Part shown: positions 18,294-26,600 of the stretch, one piece after another
Layout: the number at the start of each line of letters is the position of its first letter
How positions within the stretch are numbered: the first letter of the stretch is position 1
DNA from: Prochlorococcus sp. AH-716-I09
GTDB taxonomy: Bacteria > Cyanobacteriota > Cyanobacteriia > PCC-6307 > Cyanobiaceae
Assembly (NCBI GenBank): GCA_028409275.1
Contig: JAOOML010000002.1
Location: 1-47,489, forward strand
Direction of reading: 5' to 3'
DNA length: 47,489 bases
Notes under the pieces: generated by a model
What the model saw: only the letters and a program-made list of their open reading frames with translations
Told to the model about the DNA's origin: nothing
Databases searched by the model: none
Made by a program: the position numbers and the translations under genes

Positions 18294-19880
18294 ATGAGTC
18301 AAACATCTTTAAAAAAAGAACGAGATCCTTCAATATTAATTTTAGATTTTGGATCTCAATATTCTGAATTGATTGCAAGAAGAATTAGAGAAACTAATGT
18401 TTTCTCTCTTGTAGTAAGTAATTTTATTTCAATTGAGGATATTAATAAAATTAATCCTAAAGGGATCATTTTGAGTGGAGGCCCAAATTCTGTATATGAA
18501 CTAAATGCTCCGAGATGTGATGAAAAAATTTTTAATTTAGGAATTCCTATTCTTGGCATATGCTATGGAATGCAATTAATGGTCAAAGAACTTGGAGGAT
18601 CTGTTATTTCAGCAACCAAAAAAGCTGAATATGGTAGAGCACCACTAAATATAGATCAAGAATCTGACCTCCTTTTTGATGTAGAAGATAAATCTATAAT
18701 GTGGATGAGTCATGGCGATTCAATTAATTGTTTGCCCGATGGATTTCATAAGATTGCTCATACCGAGAACACACTCCATGCAGCAATTTCAAATGATGTA
18801 AAGAAATTATTTGGCGTACAATTTCATCCTGAAGTTGTTCATTCAGAGTTTGGAATGACGGTAATTAAAAATTTTGTTTATAAAATTTCTTGTTGTGCGG
18901 CTGATTGGACCACCGAAACATATATAGACGAAACTATTCCAAGAATAAGAGAGCAAGTTGGCAACAAAAAAGTATTGCTTGCCTTGTCAGGAGGAGTTGA
19001 TTCCTCAACTCTTGCTTTTCTTCTCAATAAAGCAATTGGAAATCAGCTTACTTGTATGTTTATAGATCAAGGTTTCATGAGAAAAGGTGAACCGGAATTT
19101 TTAATGAATTTTTTTGATGAGAAATTTCATATCAAGGTTGAATACATTAATGCTAGGGAAAGGTTTATTTCCAAATTAAAAGGGATTATTGATCCAGAGC
19201 AAAAAAGGAAAATTATTGGTGAAGAATTTATTAGAGTATTTGAAGAAGAAAGTAACAGATTGGGACCTTTCCAGTACTTGGCGCAGGGTACTCTTTATCC
19301 TGATGTTATTGAAAGTGCTGGTACTAATATTGATCCCAAGACAGGTGAAAGAATAGCAGTAAAAATTAAGAGTCATCATAACGTAGGTGGACTACCAAAA
19401 GATTTACAATTTAAACTGGTTGAGCCATTAAGAAAACTTTTTAAGGATGAAGTCCGAAAACTTGGCGCTGCTTTAGGTTTGCCGGATGAAATTATAAAAA
19501 GGCATCCATTTCCAGGGCCAGGGTTAGCGATAAGAATTTTGGGAGAAGTGACCAATGAAAAACTTGACTGTTTAAGAGATGCAGACTGGATTGTGAGAGA
19601 CGAAATTAAAAAAGCGGGCCTTTATAATGATATTTGGCAAGCTTTTGCAGTATTGTTACCGGTTAAAACTGTAGGAGTTATGGGTGATAAAAGGACTTAT
19701 GCATGGCCAATAGTTTTACGTTGTGTTTCTAGTGAAGATGGTATGACCGCAGATTGGTCGAAAATTCCCTTTCAGATTTTAGAGAGAATTTCAAATAGGA
19801 TTGTAAATGAAGTAGTGTCAGTTAACAGAGTTGTTTATGATATTACAAGTAAACCTCCTGGAACTATTGAGTGGGAATAG
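18294..19880 (+). CDS. guaA: GMP synthase (glutamine-hydrolysing)
   Basis: GuaA aminates XMP to GMP using glutamine and ATP. In 528 aa the class I glutamine amidotransferase domain has Cys90 in GICYGMQ and His178/Glu180 in FHPEVVHSE; the ATP pyrophosphatase domain has SGGVDS (232-237), and the C-terminal dimerisation region ends KPPGTIEWE. All catalytic residues are intact. The last codons (ATTGAGTGGGAATA) are repeated about 2.1 kb downstream, which makes the 3' end a candidate insertion site; the reading frame remains full length. Confidence 0.97.
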   Translation: MSQTSLKKERDPSILILDFGSQYSELIARRIRETNVFSLVVSNFISIEDINKINPKGIILSGGPNSVYELNAPRCDEKIFNLGIPILGICYGMQLMVKELGGSVISATKKAEYGRAPLNIDQESDLLFDVEDKSIMWMSHGDSINCLPDGFHKIAHTENTLHAAISNDVKKLFGVQFHPEVVHSEFGMTVIKNFVYKISCCAADWTTETYIDETIPRIREQVGNKKVLLALSGGVDSSTLAFLLNKAIGNQLTCMFIDQGFMRKGEPEFLMNFFDEKFHIKVEYINARERFISKLKGIIDPEQKRKIIGEEFIRVFEEESNRLGPFQYLAQGTLYPDVIESAGTNIDPKTGERIAVKIKSHHNVGGLPKDLQFKLVEPLRKLFKDEVRKLGAALGLPDEIIKRHPFPGPGLAIRILGEVTNEKLDCLRDADWIVRDEIKKAGLYNDIWQAFAVLLPVKTVGVMGDKRTYAWPIVLRCVSSEDGMTADWSKIPFQILERISNRIVNEVVSVNRVVYDITSKPPGTIEWE

Positions 19881-19981
19881 TCAAAGGGGTATAAAGTCAT
19901 TTATAGTCTAAAAAATTTGGTTACACGTGAAGGTAAAATCCAATCTCTATAGAGAAATCGTAGAGTAGTAGTTTTCTCTAC
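19866..19981 (+). repeat. guaA 3'-end repeat, copy A
   Basis: The end of guaA and the following 100 bases are similar to 22024-22150. Shared blocks, in order, are ATTGAGTGGGAATA (14 of 14), ATAGTCTA, a GGTT-CAC stretch, TCTCTATAGAGAAATC (16 of 16; it contains a 12-base palindrome) and a hairpin. Similarity to the left of the core is essentially absent, as expected for a recombination-site boundary. This was aligned by eye. Confidence 0.75.
19960..19981 (+). terminator. Hairpin downstream of guaA, candidate terminator
   Basis: GTAGAG, a 10-base loop, then CTCTAC, followed by ATATTGTTTTTT. The U-rich stretch fits Rho-independent termination of guaA, though the stem is only 6 bp. The same hairpin in copy B has a changed but still paired outer base pair (G-C to T-A). 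Confidence 0.5.
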
Positions 19982-20045
19982 ATATTGTTTTTTATTTGCA
20001 GATCTTATTCTTTGATTAATATTTCAGGTTCTTATAGTTTTTATA

Positions 20046-21752
20046 TTAATATTCAAAATAAGAGACCCATTTCTCTAGGTATTGATGACAATTCTCAAAG
20101 TATTTCTCATAGTTTTTCCATTTTTCTACAGACGACTTGTACAAAGGTTGAATAATTTGGGTATATGAAGGAGTGATTATGTTACTTCTCTCTAAGGCTG
20201 TTTTTCTGTAGTTTTTGACATTTTCATTCCATTCAACGCCTAAAAACTCTAAAATAATACCGATATGATCTTCAAATTTTTCAATGAGATTCTCATATTT
20301 TGATGTTATAAAATTAAGAGATAGATTATTTTTATATGCATCCCACGCATTCATAACTTGATCATAGAGTATTGAAGATGATTGTAGACTTATTAGGTTT
20401 GCCGTTGCTGCATTAGGTTTGAAATATTGTTGAAAGCAAGAAAGAACTGTATCGTAAGGATGCCGATGGGCAAAAATTATTCTAGCGTTAGGGAATAATA
20501 GATTAATTAAGGGTAAGGATACTGTATTTAATGGCAGTTTATCTATTACTACCTTCGTTTTAATATTCAAATATTTTTTTAAAAGTTCAAAATATTTTTT
20601 TCTAAGGATAATTAAATTATTTTCAGGAAGACTATAAAGGTTATAAAGTTCCGTATTAAACTTTTCTTGTATTAACTTTTCAATAGTCGCGATAAATGGT
20701 TTTTCTTCTATTACTTCAATTTGAGGATGACTTCTTAGGATACTATCTAGTAGGGTGGTTCCTGATCTAGGAAATCCAACTAAAAACACAATATTAGAAT
20801 CATTTATTTCATCATTAAATTTAATTGAAACTGGTTTTTTTGTTTTGATATTTTTTTTATAAGAATTAATAAAGTTTAAGTATAAATTTTTGTTATATTT
20901 CAAATACGAAGGATCATCTTGGCTCATCTTAAAGCAATGATAAGCAAGATCATAGTTTTCTATTTTATCTTCGATGAATCCTTTATAATTCCAGAAAATG
21001 ATGCCTTGATTATTTTTACTTTTCTCTATCCATTCAACAGAGATATTATCAATTAGTTTTTTTGCAGTTTTATATTCTTTATTTCTAAAGCTTAATCTAG
21101 CTTTGAAAAGTAGTAATTCATTTTTAATACAATTTACTTTGTCAAATTCGTTTAATGATTCTTTTAATTTTTTTATATTATTTAATTTTTCATAGTGGCG
21201 AAAAAGGTTGCAATATGCAACTTCTAAATCAGGATTGATTTTAATTGCTTTGCGGTACGAGATTTCTGCATCTTTCAATTTATCAAGATCAAATAATATG
21301 TTTCCTAGATTTGAAAAAGCATTAGCAAAATTAGGATTGATTTTAATTGCTTTGCGGTACGAGATTTCTCCATCTTTCAAATTACCAAGATCAAATAATA
21401 TGTTCCCCAGATTAAAATGCGCATTTGCAAAATCAGGACGAAGATTTATTGCTTTGCGAGTAAATAATTCTGCATCTTTCAAATTACCAAGATCAAATAA
21501 TATGTTCCCCAGATTGTAATGAGCACTAGCGAAATCAGGACGAAGATTTATTGCTTTGCGATACCACTGTGCTGCTTCTTCTAATTTCCCTAAAGCCTGA
21601 ATAATTGCTCCATAATTAGAAAATATTCGAGGATCATTAAAACCTTGAGTAATACAATATTTATAATATTTTGTTGCTTCTGGAATATTTCCTTGCAAAT
21701 GAAATTTAATTGCCTGATTAATTATTTCTTCTTTAGAGGGATTATTATTCAT
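20046..21752 (-). CDS. TPR-repeat sulfotransferase fusion (paralog 1)
   Basis: This 568-aa protein has about five tetratricopeptide repeats of 34 aa (about 10-185), a helical linker, and a PAPS-dependent sulfotransferase domain (about 320-560) of the Sulfotransfer_3/tyrosylprotein-sulfotransferase-like type. The 5'-phosphosulfate loop is GFPRSGTT (326-333); the 3'-phosphate motif is RHPYDTVLSC with Arg430 and Ser438. No signal peptide is seen, so it is presumably cytoplasmic, with TPRs likely binding a partner or acceptor. The acceptor is unknown. The gene sits alone between two guaA-end repeats and differs more in its catalytic domain from paralogs 2 and 3 than these do from each other, suggesting separate acquisition. 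Confidence 0.88.
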   Translation of the reverse strand: MNNNPSKEEIINQAIKFHLQGNIPEATKYYKYCITQGFNDPRIFSNYGAIIQALGKLEEAAQWYRKAINLRPDFASAHYNLGNILFDLGNLKDAELFTRKAINLRPDFANAHFNLGNILFDLGNLKDGEISYRKAIKINPNFANAFSNLGNILFDLDKLKDAEISYRKAIKINPDLEVAYCNLFRHYEKLNNIKKLKESLNEFDKVNCIKNELLLFKARLSFRNKEYKTAKKLIDNISVEWIEKSKNNQGIIFWNYKGFIEDKIENYDLAYHCFKMSQDDPSYLKYNKNLYLNFINSYKKNIKTKKPVSIKFNDEINDSNIVFLVGFPRSGTTLLDSILRSHPQIEVIEEKPFIATIEKLIQEKFNTELYNLYSLPENNLIILRKKYFELLKKYLNIKTKVVIDKLPLNTVSLPLINLLFPNARIIFAHRHPYDTVLSCFQQYFKPNAATANLISLQSSSILYDQVMNAWDAYKNNLSLNFITSKYENLIEKFEDHIGIILEFLGVEWNENVKNYRKTALERSNIITPSYTQIIQPLYKSSVEKWKNYEKYFENCHQYLEKWVSYFEY

Positions 21753-21830
21753 TAAATGCTTTTTTTAAGTTAAATATTTTGCTGATCCTAAATTTCTCAT
21801 TTTCAAGAAATGCTTTTTTACTTAGTGTAG

Positions 21831-21836
21831 ATTATA
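21831..21836 (-). promoter_or_regulatory. Putative -10 of TPR-sulfotransferase 1
   Basis: A perfect TATAAT on the minus strand, 78 bases upstream of the start. TPR-sulfotransferase 2 has the same hexamer at almost the same distance, and part of the leader between them is similar in sequence. No good -35 is seen. Confidence 0.4.
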
Positions 21837-22023
21837 GTCTTGGTTAAAAAACTCTAGAACATTATTTTGTAAGTGTAAAAAATTTTGGTTCTTACTAACC
21901 AATTCTCGACAATTAGTCCAACAAGTAAGTTCGATTTTCATAATATTAGTAATATTTCGGTTTGCCATAGGTTTTCACGCAAAATCCACCCCTGTCGTAG
22001 TGCTGGTTTAGAGCAATTGAATA

Positions 22024-22150
22024 ATTGAGTGGGAATAAAAAGAAGGATATAAACACATTCATAGTCTAGAAAAATTGGTTTCACATAGGTTTCACATATA
22101 GGTAAAAATATATCTCTATAGAGAAATCTTAGAGTTTTAAATTTCTCTAA
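22024..22150 (+). repeat. guaA 3'-end repeat, copy B (displaced)
   Basis: This is the second copy of the guaA tail: core ATTGAGTGGGAATA at 22024-22037, then ATAGTCTAGAAAAATTGGTT, a tandem duplication of GGTTTCACATA (single and diverged in copy A), the palindrome TCTCTATAGAGA (22113-22124) and the hairpin TTAGAG-loop-CTCTAA (22129-22150). No guaA coding sequence precedes it. It is best read as the old downstream flank of guaA pushed away by inserted DNA; a segmental duplication is the alternative. Confidence 0.7.
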
Positions 22151-22161
22151 ACCTTAATAAA

Positions 22162-22479
22162 TTAGTTTTTTAATTTTTTAATTTTTTCTAAATTCCATTT
22201 ATCAAATATTAATTTCATTTCTCTTTCGTAGTATCTTACTTTCTTTGAGAAAGGTAGTGTTTGAATAATTATCCCAAAGGGAAATTTAAAGAAAGAAGAA
22301 ACATAAACAATATAAAACTCGATGAAGGAAGGTTTTTCAGGAAGAGGTAAATTTTTTAAATATGCCCAATCAATGCATGCTTTTAGTTGCTCATCACTAG
22401 CAGTAATATTTTTTTTACATCTCCAGTAAGAGAAAAGATAAATGCCAATAAAAATTGGTAAAGGAAGAAGTCGCAACAT
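22162..22479 (-). CDS. Small hypothetical protein with hydrophobic N-terminus
   Basis: This 105-aa ATG-started ORF begins MLRLLPLPIFIGIYLFSYW, a likely membrane segment, with a second hydrophobic stretch around IVYVSSFFKFPFGIII and a basic C-terminus (KWNLEKIKKLKN). There is no recognised domain. It begins 11 bases beyond the copy B hairpin, the position that would directly follow guaA if the intervening 2.1 kb were absent. Its length without stops in such A+T-rich DNA makes it a reasonable gene. Confidence 0.5.
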   Translation of the reverse strand: MLRLLPLPIFIGIYLFSYWRCKKNITASDEQLKACIDWAYLKNLPLPEKPSFIEFYIVYVSSFFKFPFGIIIQTLPFSKKVRYYEREMKLIFDKWNLEKIKKLKN

Positions 22480-22603
22480 TAAATATCAAGGATTATTTCT
22501 TCTTATTGATTCTATAAATGATAGTTTAGTTTTTATGGAAATTCTGCTTATTGGATTATTATTTTTAGGTCACATCAAAATTTGAGATCATTACCTTATG
22601 GAA

Positions 22604-22666
22604 GGAAGTGTTTATGTCCTAGGCAATTCACTAGGCTTTAGCACTTCCATTTGTCATTGTTTTTTT
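22604..22666 (+). ncRNA. Two-tier hairpin followed by U-run, possible small RNA 3' end
   Basis: GGAAGTG (22604-22610) pairs with CACTTCC (22642-22648), and inside it CCTAG pairs with CTAGG around an 8-base loop. Eleven bases after the stem is TTTTTTT. On the plus strand no annotated gene needs a terminator here, since neighbours run on the minus strand. An sRNA or an element at the 3' end of the TPR-2 mRNA (read on the other strand) are the options. This is inferred from structure only. Confidence 0.3.
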
Positions 22667-22684
22667 GCAAATATTATTTTTTGA

Positions 22685-24325
22685 TTAAAATTTAAGGTCT
22701 TTATATTTATCTTTTTGTGTAATTATTTCCATAGCCGGTTTAAGTAATTCTTTGTAGTTTTTCCAACCACCGCATGATTTTGAATTAATTGGGGAACGAA
22801 CTTGAACAGCGCTTGCTGTTGAAACTGAACGAGGATTCAGATGTGGTGATAAATATTTATCGTCCCACTTCCAACTGAACCAAGATGTCAAAGACTTAAT
22901 TTCTCTAGTAGGATTACAAACTAATGAGTCATAATTTAAGTCATATATTTTTGCTTTAAATTTTTTCTTATATTTAGTCATTACTATTTCTTGATCTAAA
23001 TATACTTTTGCACAATCAACTAAGGATGATGAATATTGATTTCCTTCAGCAAAATTTGCACGATAAATTGAAAGAATATTATCTAAAGGATTCCTAAAAC
23101 AATGAATGATTTTCGCATTTGGAATTAAAGAGCAGATAATGCCTGCGTATTGATAGTTATACAACCATTTGTTGGTTGTCGATTTTAATTCTTTATAATA
23201 GATATTGGCTTTTTGTAAATATATTTCAGCAAGTGTTAATTTCTGTTTAGATGTTTTCCAAATTAAAAATGATTCCTCAAGGATATTGACTTCACCTAAA
23301 TCTTTAACATTATTATTCATACTAAGAATCGATTCTAATAATGTAGAACCACTTCTAGGCATTCCTACAATAAAAATACTTTGAGGAAAGTTTTTAAGTT
23401 CTTTTTTATAGTCTATTTTTTTATTTGATTCTAAAAGTAATTTTTTAGATTCATTCAGTAAATATTCAATATTAGACGGTTTAAGATTTAGTTTCAAATT
23501 GTTCGCTAATTGTAGATATTTGGAACTGCCTTCATATTTTTTTTCTTTGTGAAGAACATTTGCTCTTGCAAAGTAAATAAAAACTTTTTCTTTCGAAGAC
23601 TTATTTTTAATGAAATCTTCAGATAATAATCTAGTTTGCCATTTTTGACTTTTATTTGATGATTGTGTTGTTGATAGGTAGGAATATGCCTTTACAAAAT
23701 TGGGATCTAGATCGATAGTTTTGCTATAGAGTGATTCTGCTTCTTTTAATTTGCCTAAACTTCTAAGCAAATTTCCAAGATTGCAGTGCGCTTCTGCAAA
23801 ATTAGGATTTAATTGAATTGCTTTTCGATATGACAATTCTGCTTCTTTTAATTGTCCTAGACTTTCAAGCAAATTTCCAAGATTGCAGTGCGCTTCTGCA
23901 AAATTAGGATTTAATTGAATTGCTTTTCGATATGACAATTCTGCTTCTTTTAATTTGCTTAGATCCGTCAATATGTTTCCAAGATTAAAGTGAGAATTGG
24001 TGTGTTTAGGATTTAATTGAATTGCTTTGCGGTAAGAAAATTCTGCTTCTATTAATTGTCCTAGATCCCTTAAAATAACCCCAAGATTAGAGTGTGCAGT
24101 TGGGTAATTAGGATTTAATTGAATTGCTTTTCGGAAACAAAATTCTGCTTCTTTTAATTTTTTAAGACTTTTTAAAAGCACACCATAATTAGAAAAAACT
24201 CTGTAGTCGTTAAAACCTTGATTTATACAATATTGATAAAATTTTACAGCTTCAGAAATATTTCCTTGGGAATGAAACTGAAATGCTTTATTGATTATTT
24301 TTTCTTTAGAGGGATTGTTATCCAT
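22685..24325 (-). CDS. TPR-repeat sulfotransferase fusion (paralog 2)
   Basis: This 546-aa protein has about six TPR units (about 10-215), a linker with FARANVLHKEKKY, and a sulfotransferase domain with the PAPS loop GMPRSGST (321-328) and the 3'-phosphate motif FRNPLDNILSIYR. No signal peptide is seen. Two adjacent TPR units share an identical 89-base DNA block, and the 3' third is nearly identical in DNA to paralog 3. These are signs of recent duplication or gene conversion. The acceptor substrate is unknown; protein tyrosines or a surface glycan are possibilities from the family only. Confidence 0.87.
   Translation of the reverse strand: MDNNPSKEKIINKAFQFHSQGNISEAVKFYQYCINQGFNDYRVFSNYGVLLKSLKKLKEAEFCFRKAIQLNPNYPTAHSNLGVILRDLGQLIEAEFSYRKAIQLNPKHTNSHFNLGNILTDLSKLKEAELSYRKAIQLNPNFAEAHCNLGNLLESLGQLKEAELSYRKAIQLNPNFAEAHCNLGNLLRSLGKLKEAESLYSKTIDLDPNFVKAYSYLSTTQSSNKSQKWQTRLLSEDFIKNKSSKEKVFIYFARANVLHKEKKYEGSSKYLQLANNLKLNLKPSNIEYLLNESKKLLLESNKKIDYKKELKNFPQSIFIVGMPRSGSTLLESILSMNNNVKDLGEVNILEESFLIWKTSKQKLTLAEIYLQKANIYYKELKSTTNKWLYNYQYAGIICSLIPNAKIIHCFRNPLDNILSIYRANFAEGNQYSSSLVDCAKVYLDQEIVMTKYKKKFKAKIYDLNYDSLVCNPTREIKSLTSWFSWKWDDKYLSPHLNPRSVSTASAVQVRSPINSKSCGGWKNYKELLKPAMEIITQKDKYKDLKF
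23765..23955 (-). repeat. 102-base tandem TPR repeat with identical 89-base blocks
   Basis: Bases 23765-23853 and 23867-23955 are identical to the base, offset by 102 bases, which is one 34-aa TPR unit. They encode two consecutive NFAEAHCNLGNLL-type repeats. The identity at synonymous sites indicates a recent in-frame unit duplication or conversion. Confidence 0.85.
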
Positions 24326-24704
24326 AATTAATTTGTGCTTTAGAAATATTTTGCTATTCCAAAATTTTTCATTCTCTACAAATAGTGATAAACATAATTT
24401 AATTATAATCTTTTATTAAAATTAACTTTTGTATTGATAATTTTCAAATACAATTTAAAGACATTTCTTATACAGGTGAAAGTGATCGCATATATAAAGT
24501 CTTTTATTTTCTCAATCCTTTCCAGTTTGTATTGTTTATAGAGTTGAGTGAAAATAAAAAATATTTTTCTAGAAGAAGTAAAACAATAAAAAAAAGTCAA
24601 AAAATTAGATGGTTTTAGTTAGATTATTTGTTAAAACCAAAACCGATATATTGCTTTTAAAGTGATGGGATTTTTTTTCAGAGCTTGCCTGTTTTGTATG
24701 TTTT
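24326..24704 (+). other. Non-coding gap between TPR-sulfotransferases 2 and 3
   Basis: This 379-base, very A+T-rich gap carries a leader similar to that of paralog 1 (AAATATTTTGCT near 24345) and a minus-strand TATAAT at 24402-24407, 77 bases before the start of paralog 2. A 65-codon frame in the track has only a TTG start and covers the promoter, so I do not call it. Nothing else convincing is seen. Confidence 0.5.
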
Positions 24705-26294
24705 TTAGGAGATTATGTCTTGATATTTTTCCGTTTGAGTCAGGATTTCAATAGCAGGTTTAAGCATCTCTTTATAGTTCTTCCACCCTCCAATTGATTT
24801 TGCATTGATTGGGGAACGGACTTGGACTTTGCTTGCTGTGAATACTGAGCGTGGATTTAGATGTGGTGATAAATATTTATCGTCCCACTTCCAACCTAAC
24901 CAAGATGTCAAAGACTTAATTTCTCTAGTAGGATTACAAACTAATAAGTCATAATTTAAATCATATATTTTGTCTCTAAATCTTTTCTTATATTCAGTCA
25001 TTACTTCATCCTGATTTAGATAAACTCTTGAACAATCAATTAAGGAGGAGGAATACTCATTTCCATGCGCAAAATTAGTGCGATAAATTGAAAGAATATT
25101 ATCTAGAGGATTTCTAAAACAATGAATTATTTTGGCATTTGGAATTTGAGTAGAAATAATACCTGTAAATGAATAATTATATAAGTTTTTATTAGTTGTT
25201 TTATTTGTTTGTTTGCTATGAATGTTAATTTTTTCCCAATACCTTTCAGCAAGATTTAAACCTTGGTTACTTTTTTTACTATCTTTAAATGATTCCTCTA
25301 AGATCTCACTCTCTCCTAAATCATATACATCAGAATTAACGCTGAGAATTGATTCTAATAATGTAGAACCACTTCTTGGCATTCCTACAATGAAGATACT
25401 TTCTTGTGCTTTTGTATATCTTTTTTGATTTATTTCTTGTTTAATAGTTTCAATATATAATGTTTTAGATTTGTTGATAAGAACGTCAGAATTTGATGGA
25501 TGAATAATAAGATTTAATTGATTTCCTAACTTAATAAATTTAGAACTGTCTTCGTAATTTTTTTCTTTGTGAAGAATATTTGCTCTTGCAAAGTGAATAT
25601 CAATTTGATCCTCTTTTGATTTTTGATTCAAGATGCTGTTAGAAAATAGTTGTTTTTTCCATATCTTATGTTCATCAGAATTTTTAAATAATGATAGTGC
25701 ATAGTATGCTTTTATGTAATTAGGATTGATGTCAATTACTTTGCAATATGATGATTCTGATTCTTCTAATTTTCCAAGACTAGAAAGTATATTACCAAGA
25801 TTATAATGAGCTTCTGCGTAATCAGGTTTGATGTTAATAGCTTTGCGATATGATAATTCTGATTCCTCTAATTTCCCTAGATCTTTCAAAACTATTGCCA
25901 GATTGTAATGCGCAGTTGAATCTTTTGGATTAAGTTCAATTGCTTTTCTTATAAAAAATTCTGCATCTTTAATTTTTCTTTGATTTTTTAAAATCCCTCC
26001 CAGATTGTAATGTGCATTTGAATCTTTTGGATTCAGTTTAATTGCTTTTCTTATAAAAAATTCTGCATCTTTTAACTTCCCAGAATTGATTAGAATTACT
26101 CCATAATTTGAAAAAATAGTACTATTCTGACAGCCTTTATCTATTAATAATTTATAAAGCTGACTTGCTTGAAAAATTTTCCCTTCATAGTGAAAATTAA
26201 TTGCTTTTTTAAGAATTTCATTCTCATCATATTTTTGTCGTAAGTGAGATATGTTTCTTTTCTTTGATTTGTTAGTTTCCCCAAAACCCGACAT
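24705..26294 (-). CDS. TPR-repeat sulfotransferase fusion (paralog 3)
   Basis: This 529-aa protein starts with MSGFGETNKSKKRN, a short basic leader also seen in the fourth TPR gene. About five TPR units follow (about 25-205), then a linker with FARANILHKEKNY and a sulfotransferase domain with GMPRSGST (304-311) and FRNPLDNILSIYR. The domain is collinear with paralog 2 to the end (both share KWDDKYLSPHLNPRSV), with stretches of identical DNA. A minus-strand TATAAT lies about 20 bases upstream (26313-26318). The acceptor is unknown. Confidence 0.87.
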   Translation of the reverse strand: MSGFGETNKSKKRNISHLRQKYDENEILKKAINFHYEGKIFQASQLYKLLIDKGCQNSTIFSNYGVILINSGKLKDAEFFIRKAIKLNPKDSNAHYNLGGILKNQRKIKDAEFFIRKAIELNPKDSTAHYNLAIVLKDLGKLEESELSYRKAINIKPDYAEAHYNLGNILSSLGKLEESESSYCKVIDINPNYIKAYYALSLFKNSDEHKIWKKQLFSNSILNQKSKEDQIDIHFARANILHKEKNYEDSSKFIKLGNQLNLIIHPSNSDVLINKSKTLYIETIKQEINQKRYTKAQESIFIVGMPRSGSTLLESILSVNSDVYDLGESEILEESFKDSKKSNQGLNLAERYWEKINIHSKQTNKTTNKNLYNYSFTGIISTQIPNAKIIHCFRNPLDNILSIYRTNFAHGNEYSSSLIDCSRVYLNQDEVMTEYKKRFRDKIYDLNYDLLVCNPTREIKSLTSWLGWKWDDKYLSPHLNPRSVFTASKVQVRSPINAKSIGGWKNYKEMLKPAIEILTQTEKYQDIIS

Positions 26295-26600
26295 AAAAAT
26301 TTTTTTATATTTATTATATCTTTTCTTTTGTTTTCACTAAAAAGTATAAAGTATCTAAACTTCTTTTTAAAAGGAAAGAATTCTTCACTACATATATAAA
26401 TAATTCTTAGGAAACCAAAAGGATTAAATTAACTAAGTTAGTATCTATTCTTTCTATAAAGGTCAGTTGAGGTTAATCCTTTTTCGAAAATCCGAACATT
26501 TATAAATATATGGACCAAGAACTCAAGAATTATATTAGGGTTCTTATTTGTTAATTAAGAGATCTAATTACTACTTTTTAAAGACATTTTTGATTAGGGC
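26295..26600 (+). other. Non-coding gap with inverted repeats
   Basis: This 306-base gap lies between the end of the fourth TPR gene and the start of paralog 3. It contains a perfect 11-base inverted repeat (AAAAGGATTAA at 26417-26427, TTAATCCTTTT at 26473-26483) and an 8-bp hairpin AAGAACTC/GGGTTCTT (26517-26545) with one G-T pair. Either could end the TPR-4 transcript, although neither has a long U-tract on the minus strand. Confidence 0.4.

Larger units (their letters stand above)
21753..22161 (+). other. Non-coding gap with TPR-1 promoter, repeats and guaA-end copy B
   Basis: This 409-base gap has no convincing ORF. From left to right it holds a minus-strand TATAAT for the TPR gene, AATATT-AGT-AATATT (21942-21956), a short less A+T-rich patch (CCACCCCTGTCGTAGTGCTGG), a GGTTTTCAC motif at 21970, and then the guaA-end repeat with two tandem GGTTTCACATA copies (22077-22098). 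Confidence 0.6.

Noticed and set aside
21208-21519. 103-aa plus-strand ORF over the TPR region
   Set aside because: It is a shadow of the TPR repeats on the other strand; its repetitiveness only mirrors that of the real gene.
21920-21940. GTTCGATT as a tRNA T-loop remnant marking an island end
   Set aside because: The flanking bases cannot form a T-stem and no acceptor or anticodon arm is present. No tRNA gene was found anywhere in the window by eye.
22591-22612. GGAAGGAAG resembling the SRP RNA helix 8 motif
   Set aside because: The partner strand and the conserved GGTCAGG context are absent, so it is not an ffs gene.
24544-24560. Possible third guaA-end core (TTGAGTGAAAATAAAAA)
   Set aside because: It matches copy B at 15 of 17 bases, but most of the match is A/T and the following blocks (palindrome, hairpin) are missing. 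Chance is a fair explanation.
24403-24600. 65-codon minus-strand ORF between TPR genes 2 and 3
   Set aside because: It can start only at TTG, has no recognisable motif, and covers the likely promoter of paralog 2.
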